A stretch of 34,198 bases of DNA, from NCBI GenBank assembly GCA_022969215.1, contig JALJPA010000021.1, forward strand, positions 1 to 34,198, written 5' to 3'. Source of the DNA: Colwellia sp. (lineage in GTDB: Bacteria; Pseudomonadota; Gammaproteobacteria; Enterobacterales; Alteromonadaceae). Made by a program: the position numbers and the translations under genes. The notes beneath the pieces are model-generated. The model ran no database searches. It was given only the letters and a program-made list of their open reading frames with translations, and was not told where the DNA came from. Positions 8,337 through 17,598 of the stretch are shown piece by piece (positions within the stretch are counted from its first letter, which is position 1; each line of letters opens with the position of its first letter).

Positions 8337-9548
8337 ATGCAAATTCTTCAGGACAAAAAAATACTACTGGGGATTACTGGTGGCATCGCCGCCTACAAAA
8401 CCCCCGAATTGGTACGCCGACTTAAAGATCAGGGCGCAGATGTACGTGTGGTTATGACCGACGGCGCTAAAGCTTTTATTACCCCGTTAACACTGCAAGT
8501 TGTCTCGGGCAATCATGTTGCAGATAGCTTACTCGATAGTCAGGCTGAACTTGCCATGGGTCATATTGAATTGGCTAAATGGGCTGATTTGATTGTAATT
8601 GCTCCTGCCACCGCTGATATTATTGCTCGCATCACTGCCGGCATGGCCAATGATTTATTATCCACTTTATGTTTAGCGACCAGTGCGCCAATTGCCATTG
8701 CTCCAGCTATGAATCAACAAATGTGGCATGCCAAAGCAACTCAAGCAAATATCAACACATTAAAGCAATGGGGCCTGCATATTTGGGGGCCTGGTGCTGG
8801 CGAACAGGCTTGTGGCGATGTTGGCTTAGGTCGAATGCTAGAAGTTGATGAATTGGTGAGCTTGAGTAGTGATTTTTTTGCCGACAAATACCTACAAAAT
8901 CAACACTGGGTTATTACTGCCGGACCAACACGTGAAGCGATAGACCCTGTGCGATATATTTCTAACCATAGCTCAGGAAAAATGGGCTATGCAATTGCTC
9001 ATGCCGCATTACGTGCTGGCGCTAAAGTGACTTTGATTTCGGGACCCGTAAATATCTCAGCTCCCATAGGCTGTCAGTTAATTCAAGTCACTAGTGCCGA
9101 AGAAATGCATCAGCAAGCGCTAACTTACGCGCCACAAGGGACTACTTTTGTTGCTTGTGCTGCTGTTGCTGATTACCGAGTTGCTGATATAGCCAAAGAA
9201 AAAATTAAGAAAGACAATGAACATATGCAACTTTCTCTCATCAAAAACCACGATATTGTTGCTGATGTGGCACAGTTAGCCAATAAGCCTTTTATCGTTG
9301 GTTTTGCTGCTGAAACACAAAACCTCGAGCACTATGCCCGTGGTAAGTTAATGCGTAAAAATTTAGACTTAATTGCTGCCAATGATGTGTCGAAAGCAGG
9401 ACAAGGTTTTAACAGTGATGATAATGCCTTAACCCTTTTTAGCTCTGTTGATAAGATAGAAATTCCTTTGGCCAATAAACAGGTTATTGCCAAACAGCTA
9501 GTGTCATTAATCAATCAACATTATCTAGCAAAAAGTACTAAGCAATAA
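8337..9548 (+). CDS. coaBC: Bifunctional phosphopantothenoylcysteine decarboxylase / phosphopantothenate-cysteine ligase
   Basis: A 403-residue fusion enzyme for steps 2 and 3 of CoA synthesis. The N-terminal CoaC flavoprotein half (1-190) has [10 protein letters not shown] for FMN binding, catalytic His76 in [10 protein letters not shown], the PAMN motif with Asn126, and Cys159 in the [13 protein letters not shown] flap. The C-terminal CoaB half has [24 protein letters not shown], which binds CTP, and the KIKK segment of the nucleotide site. Length is normal. It is the first gene of a plus-strand run coaBC-slmA-pepD. The dut gene that usually follows is absent; slmA begins 75 bp on. Confidence 0.97.
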   Translation: MQILQDKKILLGITGGIAAYKTPELVRRLKDQGADVRVVMTDGAKAFITPLTLQVVSGNHVADSLLDSQAELAMGHIELAKWADLIVIAPATADIIARITAGMANDLLSTLCLATSAPIAIAPAMNQQMWHAKATQANINTLKQWGLHIWGPGAGEQACGDVGLGRMLEVDELVSLSSDFFADKYLQNQHWVITAGPTREAIDPVRYISNHSSGKMGYAIAHAALRAGAKVTLISGPVNISAPIGCQLIQVTSAEEMHQQALTYAPQGTTFVACAAVADYRVADIAKEKIKKDNEHMQLSLIKNHDIVADVAQLANKPFIVGFAAETQNLEHYARGKLMRKNLDLIAANDVSKAGQGFNSDDNALTLFSSVDKIEIPLANKQVIAKQLVSLINQHYLAKSTKQ

Positions 9549-9563
9549 AACTTAATAACTTTA

Positions 9564-9579
9564 AGAGCTAGCTAGCTCT
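9564..9579. other. Perfect 16-bp palindrome in the coaBC-slmA gap
   Basis: AGAGCTAGCTAGCTCT reads the same on both strands. It lies 16 bp after coaBC, where dut is normally found. It could be a regulator site or a small hairpin; no T tract follows, so it is not a typical terminator. Confidence 0.5.
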
Positions 9580-9623
9580 GTAAGCTTAACGGATAGCACA
9601 ATAACAATAGAGAATGTTTAACT

Positions 9624-10220
9624 ATGGTCGCCACACAAAGTAAAAACCAAAAGCCAAACCGTAAACACCAAATATTAGAATCTTTAGCATTAATGTTAGA
9701 AAATTGTCCGGGACAGCGTATCACTACGGCAAAGTTAGCTGCGGAAGTGGGTTTTTCAGAAGCCGCTTTATACCGTCACTTCCCGTCAAAAGCACGTATG
9801 TTTGAAGGCTTAATTGACTTTATTGAAGAGTCTATCTTTTCTCGCATCAATTTAATTTTAGCGGACCATAAAGAAGCCTTAGTAAGATGCCATCATATCC
9901 TGCATGTGTTATTAGTTTTTTCTGAACGCAATCCTGGCATGTGTCGAATTTTAGCGGGTGACGCCTTAATGGGTGAAAATGAACGCTTACGTGGCAGAGT
10001 TCATCAATTTTTTGAAAAATTAGAATCACAATTTAAACAAGTTTTGCGTGAACGTAAACTACGTGAAGGCAAAACCTTTACTATTAGTGAAGCCGCTTTA
10101 GCTAGCTTACTTGTTGCTTTCGCTGAAGGTAAAATGAGCCAGTTTGTTCGCTCAGGTTATAGTAAAAAACCCAGTAGTGACTTTAGTGAACAATGGCAAT
10201 TTTTAATGGCCGATAAATAA
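9624..10220 (+). CDS. slmA: Nucleoid occlusion factor SlmA
   Basis: A 198-residue TetR-fold protein that binds SlmA sites across the chromosome (except near the terminus) and breaks FtsZ polymers, so septa do not form over DNA. The N-terminal helix-turn-helix is textbook ([31 protein letters not shown], residues 33-63). The all-helical C-terminal half includes the conserved [21 protein letters not shown] and [17 protein letters not shown] stretches. The length is the same as the E. coli protein. It sits between coaBC and pepD rather than in the coaBC-dut-slmA-pyrE order of E. coli. Confidence 0.95.
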   Translation: MVATQSKNQKPNRKHQILESLALMLENCPGQRITTAKLAAEVGFSEAALYRHFPSKARMFEGLIDFIEESIFSRINLILADHKEALVRCHHILHVLLVFSERNPGMCRILAGDALMGENERLRGRVHQFFEKLESQFKQVLRERKLREGKTFTISEAALASLLVAFAEGKMSQFVRSGYSKKPSSDFSEQWQFLMADK

Positions 10221-10245
10221 TAGTAATAATACTGTCTCCATCTAA

Positions 10246-10282
10246 GCTGTAAATAGCATTGGCTATGCCTGTTATTTACAGC
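10246..10282 (+). terminator. Hairpin between slmA and pepD
   Basis: Perfect 10-bp arms GCTGTAAATA and TATTTACAGC, with an inner GCAT/ATGC stem in the loop. There is no T run after it, so it may be a processing or stabilising structure rather than a true terminator. Confidence 0.45.
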
Positions 10283-10312
10283 AAATAATATTAATATTTC
10301 CCGAGGAAACCT

Positions 10313-11776
10313 ATGAGTGCTCTCTCACAATTAAAACCTGCCAGTTTGTGGCAATTATTTGAAAAAATTTGCAGTATTCCACATCCATCTAAACATGAGC
10401 AAAAAATATCTTTGTGGATCCAAGACTGGGCCAAAGAACTTGGTTTAGCTATTAAGGAAGATGCTGTCGGCAACTTAATTATTAAAAAGCCAGCAACCGC
10501 AGGCATGGAAGATCGCAAAGGCATTATCTTACAAGCACATATGGATATGGTGCCACAAAAAAACAATGACACTGACCATGATTTTTTAACCGACCCTATT
10601 AAGCCCTATATTATCGAATCCGGTGATTGGGTAACGGCTGAAGGGACAACTCTAGGTGCTGACAACGGTGTTGGTTTAGCTTCAGCATTAGCTATTTTAG
10701 CCAGTGATGATATTCCTCATGGCCCATTAGAAGTACTGGTAACCATTGATGAAGAAGCCGGTATGACTGGCGCTTTTGGCCTAGAAGCAGGCTGGCTCGA
10801 CGGTGATATTTTAATTAATACCGATTCTGAGCAAGAAGGCGAAGTATACATGGGTTGTGCTGGTGGCATTGATGGCAATGCCAATTTCCCACTAACTTTT
10901 GAGAATGTGCCAAGCGATTATAAAGCTTTTAACTTATCTATCTCTGGTTTGAAAGGTGGTCATTCCGGTGTTGATATTCATACTGGCCGTGCCAATGCTA
11001 ATAAATTATTAGTGCGCTTTTTATTAGAGGCTAGCAATGAGTTCGATATAGGTTTAACTGAGTTAAATGGTGGTAGTTTACGCAATGCTATTCCTCGTGA
11101 AGCCAATGCCAGTTTTGTTATTGCTAAAGATAAAGTTGAGCCATTAAAAATTGCTTTAGCAAACTACTTAGCAACCATTAGAGCAAACCTTGGTGCTATC
11201 GAAACTGATATCGAGATGTTATTAATTTCACCAGAAGACTTTGAGCAATGTTGGACGAAAGCAACACAAGCCGCCATTTTACGCGCGCTAAATGCTTGCC
11301 CAAATGGTGTAATGCGCATGAGTGACGATATTGAAGGTATTGTGGAAACCTCATTAAACTTTGGTGTTATGCATACTCGCGGTAACAAATTTAATGCTAT
11401 GGTCCTTATTCGTAGCTTACATGACGATGGCCGTTTAGAAACTCAACGGACAGTACAGTCTGTGTTTGAACTTGCTGGTGCTAGCATTATCTTCTCAGGC
11501 GCATACCCTGGTTGGAAGCCTAATACCGATTCTGCCATCATGCAGACCGTACGTGATACCTATCAAAGCATATTTAATAAAGTCCCTGCGGTAATGGTCA
11601 TTCATGCTGGTTTAGAGTGTGGTTTATTTAAAAACGCTTATCCACATTGGGATATGGTGTCTATTGGGCCAACAATTAACTTCCCTCACTCACCCGATGA
11701 AAAAATTGAAATTGCTAGCGTAGCGCTCTATTGGCAATTATTAGTCGCAGTATTGGCTAATATTCCAAAAAAATAA
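10313..11776 (+). CDS. pepD: Cytosolic dipeptidase PepD (aminoacyl-histidine dipeptidase)
   Basis: A 487-residue M20-family zinc dipeptidase that splits dipeptides such as carnosine in the cytosol. Metal and catalytic residues are visible: His76 and Asp78 in LQAHMDMVPQ, Asp117 in GADNGVGLA (bridging) and the Glu pair in TIDEEAGMTGA (147-148). The insertion or lid domain follows with GLKGGHSGVDIHTGRANAN, and the C-terminal HAGLECGLF and FPHSPDE segments complete the site. Length matches the E. coli enzyme. A GAGGAAA ribosome site lies just before the ATG. It ends in a hairpin shared with the converging GGDEF gene. Confidence 0.95.
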   Translation: MSALSQLKPASLWQLFEKICSIPHPSKHEQKISLWIQDWAKELGLAIKEDAVGNLIIKKPATAGMEDRKGIILQAHMDMVPQKNNDTDHDFLTDPIKPYIIESGDWVTAEGTTLGADNGVGLASALAILASDDIPHGPLEVLVTIDEEAGMTGAFGLEAGWLDGDILINTDSEQEGEVYMGCAGGIDGNANFPLTFENVPSDYKAFNLSISGLKGGHSGVDIHTGRANANKLLVRFLLEASNEFDIGLTELNGGSLRNAIPREANASFVIAKDKVEPLKIALANYLATIRANLGAIETDIEMLLISPEDFEQCWTKATQAAILRALNACPNGVMRMSDDIEGIVETSLNFGVMHTRGNKFNAMVLIRSLHDDGRLETQRTVQSVFELAGASIIFSGAYPGWKPNTDSAIMQTVRDTYQSIFNKVPAVMVIHAGLECGLFKNAYPHWDMVSIGPTINFPHSPDEKIEIASVALYWQLLVAVLANIPKK

Positions 11777-11789
11777 CAATAGTAAAATC

Positions 11790-11826
11790 CTGATAAACGG
11801 CTAGTCTATGGCTATCTGTTTATCAG
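11790..11826. terminator. Shared hairpin between converging pepD and GGDEF gene
   Basis: Arms CTGATAAAC and GTTTATCAG (9 bp) around a 19-nt loop; the right arm overlaps the stop codon of the minus-strand GGDEF gene. T tracts on either side are short, so efficiency is uncertain. Confidence 0.55.
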
Positions 11827-12881
11827 TTTGATATTACCACCTTATTTCTCCCAGAATTTTTTGCTTGATATAACAATTTATCCGCTAATTCATAGGCACG
11901 TTCTACCGCTATATTTTGTGTAGAATTAATCAATAATAGCCCGGCAGATATGGTTATTTTCTTTTCAATATCACAGTATTGATGCAAGTTTTCTACGGCT
12001 ACCCGAATATCTTCGATTAACTTGAATGCGGCCTGGTCACTTTTCGCTTGATACAGCAGTGCAAATTCTTCGCCACCTAAACGGAAAACGGCATCGTTAC
12101 CCCGCTTCATTTGTATTTTTAATAAATTTGCTAGTGCAACAAGGGCCACATCACCGGCAGGATGGCCAAAAGTATCGTTATAGCCTTTAAAATGATCTAT
12201 ATCGATTATCACCAGTGCCAATAAATCATGGCTTCTGTTGGCACTGCTCATTTGCTGTGGCAATACTTCATCAAAGTGGCGACGGTTAAAAAGGCCTGTT
12301 AAGGCATCTGTTTTGCTTAACTGCTCTAACTGGCTTTTAGCGGTAATTAATTTTTCAAATGTTCTCGAAATAAGCATTTCCGCCAAATAGGCAAAAAAGA
12401 GGGTAAAACATGCAACCATAGTAAAGCGCACAAACTCCATAGTAATGACTGCGCCAGGAGTAAACGAAAATAATAAGATAAGTAATATAGTCAAATAAAA
12501 CAGAGATATTCGTAAACCTGTTCGGTGCCCATAGAGGGACATAACGAGGAAAATATAGAGAAAAGACCAAATGGGGGTATATTCTTTACCTTGGTTAAAA
12601 TAGACCACCAACAAAATACCCAATGCCATAAAGTGCAAGACAAAGTGTGAAGCGTATTTTCGTTGTTGACCAGGTAACAGCATTATTACTGACATAATGA
12701 TGAATAAGCTAAAATTCACATAAAAAGTAGCATTATTGCTATAAATAAAGTTACCAAGCAGCAAAACAGAAAGAATAATCAAAGAGAATAGCAGGATAAA
12801 CTTACTGGTAACTTTTTTTCGATATAAGTTACTTTCAATATCCTTATCTAATTGTAAATAAGCTTTAAACCATGTTTTCAT
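11823..12881 (-). CDS. Membrane-bound diguanylate cyclase
   Basis: A 352-residue protein that would make c-di-GMP from two GTP. Residues 25-171 form about six hydrophobic segments (for example 28-46, 78-96 and 124-143), a membrane sensor with no named domain that I recognise. A short helix (172-190) leads into the GGDEF domain, which starts at TDALTGLFNRRHFDE. The active site is GGEEF (269-273), a functional variant, and the inhibitory site R260-G-N-D263 is intact, so the enzyme should be active and product-inhibited. There is no EAL domain. It shares the strand with the CHASE-GGDEF-EAL gene 68 bp upstream, so the two may be co-transcribed. Confidence 0.93.
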   Translation of the reverse strand: MKTWFKAYLQLDKDIESNLYRKKVTSKFILLFSLIILSVLLLGNFIYSNNATFYVNFSLFIIMSVIMLLPGQQRKYASHFVLHFMALGILLVVYFNQGKEYTPIWSFLYIFLVMSLYGHRTGLRISLFYLTILLILLFSFTPGAVITMEFVRFTMVACFTLFFAYLAEMLISRTFEKLITAKSQLEQLSKTDALTGLFNRRHFDEVLPQQMSSANRSHDLLALVIIDIDHFKGYNDTFGHPAGDVALVALANLLKIQMKRGNDAVFRLGGEEFALLYQAKSDQAAFKLIEDIRVAVENLHQYCDIEKKITISAGLLLINSTQNIAVERAYELADKLLYQAKNSGRNKVVISN

Positions 12882-12949
12882 TACGGAAAACCCACTTTAT
12901 CAACATAAACATAGTCGAGCTTACCATAGAAGCAGTTCAACTGAATAAG

Positions 12950-15385
12950 TTAAATTTTTGCTAGTAACCCCAGAGGTATGTGGTCTTGCTCCTTCTTAAC
13001 GACAACCCGTTTATCTTGCCAAGCTTGCTTACTTAAGTAGTAATCTAGATCGTTCGGTGGTATTGGCTTGGAAAAGTAATAACCTTGCATTAAATGACAA
13101 GCCGAATCATTGAGCCAATCGAAGGTGAGTAGGTCTTCCACCCCCTCGGCTACTACCTGCATATTTAATGCTTTAGCCATGTCTATCATTGCTTTAATTA
13201 GCTTCTTCGAGTCTTGATGCGCCTCTGTACTAGCTAAATCAAATACAAAGCTACGGTCTATTTTTAAGACATCGATTGGAAAGTCTCGTAGTAATGATAA
13301 AGATGAAAAACCAGTACCAAAATCATCTAAAAATATTTTAACGCCCAGTTTCTGCAAACTAGTTAAGTTCTTTTTAACAATAGTTTTATTATCAATAAGC
13401 GCCGATTCGGTCAGCTCTACCGCCAATAACTTACCCGGAACATTATATTGCAATAACGCCTTAGCGATTTGCTCCACAACTTCACCTTGCGCTAATTGTA
13501 TTGGTGAGACATTAATACTAATGTAAGGGCAGCTTTCTTCACCGTACCTTTTGAGCCAAATTGCTAGCTGACAGCATGCTGATTCAATAAGCCACTTACC
13601 TAATATATGAATAAGACCTGTTTCTTCAGCAACTTCGATAAATTCATCGGGGAAGATCATACCCTTTGCAGGGTGCAGCCAACGACTTAGCGCTTCAAAG
13701 CCTTTTAAATTTTGATTATCGTGTATAGGCTGTAAGTATATGCTTAGCTCTTTATTAGCAATGGCATCTGCTAGTTCATCTTCAATATCTTGTTTTAACA
13801 CTAGACTTTGATGCATATTTTCTTGATAAAACACCACCCTCCCTCGCCCTAATCGCTTGGCTTCATACATAGCTATATCAGCATTTCGAATCACGTCGTT
13901 GGCACTAGTATCTACCGTATTACTTAGATAGATGCCTATACTGGCACCAATGCGATATTTGTTATCATCAATAAGATATATTTGTTCTAAACGCCTCAAT
14001 ATTCGTTCAGCAACCAAAGTCACGGTCACTTGGCAGAAACTATTATGCAGCAGTACTGCAAATTCATCGCCACCAAAGCGAAATAGTAAATCATCAAAAC
14101 GGGCTGTCTGCTGCAACCTTTGCGCCACTTGCTGCAATAACTTATCGCCAACTAGATGTCCTTTGGTATCGTTTACCTTTTTAAAGTGGTCTAAATCGAT
14201 AAACAATAAGCTAAAGCCTTCATCACTATGACGATTTGTCTGCTTGGTTAACTTTTCTAGTTCATTAGTTAGCGCCTGCTTGTTAAGCAATTGTGTTAAA
14301 TCATCATGGCTAGCTTGATACTGGAGTGATGCTGTTTTTTCTTTTACTAGAGAGTTAGCCCAGCGCACGCGGTTGATATACATCCATAAATATATGCTTA
14401 ATCCTAGAGTCAAAGTCAGTATTATCATAGCGGCGCCGTAAGCATATAATCGACTACGAGAGTCATAACCTAGTTTAGTGAGCTCTATAGTCCATAGCTG
14501 GTTAGCAAATGGAATAGTCGCCTGCAACTTTGATCGTTTCTCCGGCGAATAACAACCTGAAACACAATGTTCTCGCCATTGAGAATCATATATTTTTTCA
14601 CTTTTATCCTGACTATTAAAAATTGAAATTTGATAGTTTTTTGAGTTAGTAAGATCTCCCCAAAGGGTATCAACTAATTGGTTAGTCATAACAATGCCAA
14701 CGAGGTAACCGCGTAAGTTATCGCTAGATGCCGTGTTATTTTTAAAGATAGGTAATAACAGTCTAAAACCTAATTCATTTTGTTCATTATTGAACTTAGC
14801 GGAGCTTATACTGCCACTGTGCAGTGCTTTATTCATACTAGTGGCGATAGTGCAGTTAGTATTTAGCTGCAAACCCAATTCATGACCAATAAACTCTGCT
14901 GGCTGAGCAAATAAAACGGGAAACGTGGCATTGGCAGCTAACTTAGGGCAGTTTGTTAGCAAATTACTCATTGCACGAATCTGATAATCAAAAATGCCAC
15001 TGGCACGAACTTGCTTTTCAAAATTAGCCACTTGGCTTTTTTCAACCGCTGGCGCCCATTGCACGCCACGCATACCTGTATTTTTAAGAAAATCTCGTGT
15101 AATTAGTTGCGCAAAATCTTGCTGATGCAACTCTGGCTTAATCTTAAATAAACTTTGTGTTGCCAAGAATACTTTATTAATAGTCGAAATGGCTTGGGTT
15201 AGACTGGTTACTTTATCTTTAAAGCTTGCCTGAAATTGTTGATGGCTATGTTGCTCTTCATAATAGTTAACGGTCAGAAAAGCTGTATAGGCTAGTATCA
15301 TTCCGAGCAACCATAATAAAACTATGCCAGAATATCGCTGCCAAAAAAAATGACTTTTTTTAACACCCGTCATCAAGAAATTCAC
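12950..15385 (-). CDS. CHASE-GGDEF-EAL sensor protein for c-di-GMP turnover
   Basis: An 811-residue inner-membrane protein. TM1 (about 19-40) and TM2 (about 314-336) enclose a periplasmic CHASE-like domain with the typical RGVQWAPAV stretch (106-114). The GGDEF domain has GGDEF (438-442) and the inhibitory site R429-F-D-D432. The EAL domain has EAL (564-566), ELTES (657-661) and DDFGTGFSSL (687-696), so the phosphodiesterase site also looks complete. Both activities could be present, with a periplasmic ligand as input. The start is a GTG at 15385, preceded by an AAGG ribosome site; the ATG four codons on has none. It is divergent from the iron-binding protein gene across a 179-bp gap with a Fur box. 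Confidence 0.93.
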   Translation of the reverse strand: MNFLMTGVKKSHFFWQRYSGIVLLWLLGMILAYTAFLTVNYYEEQHSHQQFQASFKDKVTSLTQAISTINKVFLATQSLFKIKPELHQQDFAQLITRDFLKNTGMRGVQWAPAVEKSQVANFEKQVRASGIFDYQIRAMSNLLTNCPKLAANATFPVLFAQPAEFIGHELGLQLNTNCTIATSMNKALHSGSISSAKFNNEQNELGFRLLLPIFKNNTASSDNLRGYLVGIVMTNQLVDTLWGDLTNSKNYQISIFNSQDKSEKIYDSQWREHCVSGCYSPEKRSKLQATIPFANQLWTIELTKLGYDSRSRLYAYGAAMIILTLTLGLSIYLWMYINRVRWANSLVKEKTASLQYQASHDDLTQLLNKQALTNELEKLTKQTNRHSDEGFSLLFIDLDHFKKVNDTKGHLVGDKLLQQVAQRLQQTARFDDLLFRFGGDEFAVLLHNSFCQVTVTLVAERILRRLEQIYLIDDNKYRIGASIGIYLSNTVDTSANDVIRNADIAMYEAKRLGRGRVVFYQENMHQSLVLKQDIEDELADAIANKELSIYLQPIHDNQNLKGFEALSRWLHPAKGMIFPDEFIEVAEETGLIHILGKWLIESACCQLAIWLKRYGEESCPYISINVSPIQLAQGEVVEQIAKALLQYNVPGKLLAVELTESALIDNKTIVKKNLTSLQKLGVKIFLDDFGTGFSSLSLLRDFPIDVLKIDRSFVFDLASTEAHQDSKKLIKAMIDMAKALNMQVVAEGVEDLLTFDWLNDSACHLMQGYYFSKPIPPNDLDYYLSKQAWQDKRVVVKKEQDHIPLGLLAKI

Positions 15386-15519
15386 AAAATTACCTTACGC
15401 TATTTAACGCTTATAAACATTAGCCGAGCATAGTGCCATTTGACCAAATAATGCTCCGCACACCAAGTGCAGCGTTTGTTAAATCAATGCTGTACATGAT
15501 AACTGAACCATGCTTAAAT

Positions 15520-15538
15520 GCAAACGATTCTCATTAAC
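15520..15538. promoter_or_regulatory. Predicted Fur box
   Basis: The 19 bp GCAAACGATTCTCATTAAC match the palindromic Fur consensus GCAAATGATAATCATTTGC at about 14 of 19 positions. It lies 27 bp before the iron-binding protein gene and in the shared region with the divergent CHASE-GGDEF-EAL gene. Iron-replete Fur would be expected to repress at least the former. Confidence 0.65.
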
Positions 15539-15564
15539 ACATTTGTGCAACTTCAGGACTTTCC

Positions 15565-16593
15565 GTGAAAAAAATTGTTTTGTTATCTTTATTATCAGCA
15601 ATATTATTAAATTTTTCCTTCATCGCTGAGAGCAACGAAAATCAACGTATGGTTAATGTTTATTCTTTTCGCCAAGTGAAATTAATTGAGCCGTTAATTA
15701 AAGAATTTACTGAAAAAACAGGTATTAAAGTGAATGTTGTTAGCGGTAAAGCAGATAAGTTAATGCAGCGACTGATTCAAGATGGTGATGATAGTTTTGC
15801 TGATGTATTACTAACCGTAGGTGCAGCTAGACTTGATAAAGCTAAACGATTAAACCTTATCAAACCAATCAACTCGGCAATATTACTCGCTAATGTGCCT
15901 GAAAACTTACGCGATCCGGAAAATTATTGGTTTGCTTTGTCATTACGGGTAAGAGCTATTTTTTATGCTAAAGATAAAATTAACCCACAGCTGCTAGCAA
16001 GCTATGAATCATTATTGAATAAGCGTTGGCTGGGTAAAATATGTAGTAGAGCTGGTAACCATTTTTATAATCGCGCTATGGTAGCTAGCTTTATTTATCA
16101 CTACGGTGATGACTGGACTAAAAATTGGGTACAAAATTTTAGTGATAATTTAGCCATGCGACCTAATGGTAACGACAGAGATCAAATGAGAAAAGTCGCT
16201 AGGGGCGATTGTGATATCGCAATAGCTAACAGCTATTACTATGGCATGTTATCAAATAGCATTAAACAGAGTGACCGTGAAACGTATCAAAAAATTGGCA
16301 TTATTTTACCACAAAGTAAAGATATTGGTAGCCATGTAAATATTAGTGGCGCAGCCCTTACTCACTCAGCTAAAAACGTTGATAATGCCATTAAATTCAT
16401 TGAGTTTCTCACCACTAAAAAAGCACAGAAAATATACGCACATAGTAATTTTGAATTCCCCGTTCATGCTGATATTCCCGCAGGTGAATTTATTGCTTCA
16501 TGGGGTGAGCTTAATGCCGATACCCAACCTATTCTGCATTTGCCTCTATACCATAAGCAAGCAGCGGAGATAATTTCCCAAAGTAATTGGTAA
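15565..16593 (+). CDS. Periplasmic ferric-ion binding protein of an ABC transporter (FbpA/FutA type)
   Basis: A 342-residue solute-binding protein. Residues 1-23 are a signal peptide (KKIVLLSLLSAILLNFSFIA). The mature part starts with VNVYSFRQ and later carries NSYYYGML, the pattern that provides the neighbouring iron-binding tyrosines in FbpA/FutA proteins. An ADVLLTVGAARLDKA stretch and a KNVDNAIKFIEFLTTKKAQ stretch are also typical. It would capture ferric iron in the periplasm and deliver it to an FbpBC-type permease and ATPase, which are not in this window. Translation starts at a GTG with an AGGA site 7 nt upstream. The Fur box just upstream fits iron repression. Confidence 0.92.
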   Translation: MKKIVLLSLLSAILLNFSFIAESNENQRMVNVYSFRQVKLIEPLIKEFTEKTGIKVNVVSGKADKLMQRLIQDGDDSFADVLLTVGAARLDKAKRLNLIKPINSAILLANVPENLRDPENYWFALSLRVRAIFYAKDKINPQLLASYESLLNKRWLGKICSRAGNHFYNRAMVASFIYHYGDDWTKNWVQNFSDNLAMRPNGNDRDQMRKVARGDCDIAIANSYYYGMLSNSIKQSDRETYQKIGIILPQSKDIGSHVNISGAALTHSAKNVDNAIKFIEFLTTKKAQKIYAHSNFEFPVHADIPAGEFIASWGELNADTQPILHLPLYHKQAAEIISQSNW

Positions 16594-16810
16594 TCGATAC
16601 TCAGGAAAAGGCATAATTAACCTAGCCTTTACTCAAGATAAAGTCATTAAGATATTGTTCATTGCACTAACTACAACAACAACGACCAATAAAAATACAA
16701 ATGATTATTATAGCCTTGTTTTAAATAACTATAATGGCTATTGATAACTAAGCTTTGTTATTAAAAAATTTTCCGTTAGAATGGGTGAATCACTATTTAG
16801 GATACTTGTT

Positions 16811-17461
16811 ATGATTCAGCCAGAAAAAATAATAATAGCTGACGATCATCCCTTATTTAGACAAGCGCTATTAGGGACATTAAAAGCCAAGCTAACATAT
16901 ACCACATGGCTTGAAGCAGAGACAATTGAAGAACTTGAACAACAACTCACCAACAATAATGATAGTGATTTGTTATTACTGGATTTAAATATTCCTGGCG
17001 CTCATGGCTTTAATACCCTAATTCATGTGCGTAATCACTTTCCACAAATTCCTGTAGTTATCGTCTCCGCTCATGAAGATCATGACACCATCAGTAAAGC
17101 AATGGAGTATGGTGCCGCTGGCTTTGTACCAAAATCTACCCCAGTTAATGATATTTATTCTGCTATTGTTGCCGTATTGTCAGGTAATATCTGGCTACCC
17201 GCTTCTTTCGAACAAGCACCAAGTAGCAATAGTAAAAGTAATATTGCTGAGCGCGTCGCCAGTTTAACGCAGCAACAATATCGTATCTTAATGATGTTTG
17301 CCCAGGGCATGCTAAATAAGCAAATTGCTTACGATTTAAATGTATCAGAAGCGACCATTAAAGCCCATGCTACCGCCATTTTCAGAAAACTTGATGTGCG
17401 CAACCGCACGCAAGCTGTTATTGTCATTGCCCAGTTAAACTTATCTGAGGCAAGCTTTTAA
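16811..17461 (+). CDS. NarL/LuxR-type response regulator
   Basis: A 216-residue two-component regulator. The receiver domain (about 1-125) has the acidic pair D11-D12, the phosphoacceptor D58 in LLLLDLNIPG, Ser in VVIVSAHED and Lys in GFVPKSTP. The output domain (about 150-216) is a LuxR helix-turn-helix: LTQQQYRILMMFAQGMLNKQ, then SEATIKAHATAIFRKLDVRN. The longer frame opens at 16781, but the ATG at 16811 puts the receiver strand at the N-terminus and has an AGGA site about 10 nt upstream. No histidine kinase is adjacent, so it is an orphan here. A strong terminator follows. Confidence 0.93.
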   Translation: MIQPEKIIIADDHPLFRQALLGTLKAKLTYTTWLEAETIEELEQQLTNNNDSDLLLLDLNIPGAHGFNTLIHVRNHFPQIPVVIVSAHEDHDTISKAMEYGAAGFVPKSTPVNDIYSAIVAVLSGNIWLPASFEQAPSSNSKSNIAERVASLTQQQYRILMMFAQGMLNKQIAYDLNVSEATIKAHATAIFRKLDVRNRTQAVIVIAQLNLSEASF

Positions 17462-17504
17462 CAAGCTTTACTGCCGTAAGTTATATCAACTTGCTGACTG
17501 AAAC

Positions 17505-17543
17505 AAAAAAGCACGTCAATGATCACTCTTTGACGTGCTTTTT
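17505..17543. terminator. Strong bidirectional terminator
   Basis: AAAAAGCACGTCAA pairs with TTGACGTGCTTTTT around a 10-nt loop, with A/T tracts on both sides. It serves the response regulator gene (plus) and probably fre (minus). Confidence 0.88.
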
Positions 17544-17598
17544 CAATTTTACAGCTTAGCGTTATATCACTTAGACTTTACCTTTTAAACATCACTGT

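Noticed and set aside
16781-16810. Extended N-terminus of the response regulator from the ATG at 16781
   Set aside because: The ATG at 16811 has a better ribosome site and places the receiver domain as in other NarL proteins.
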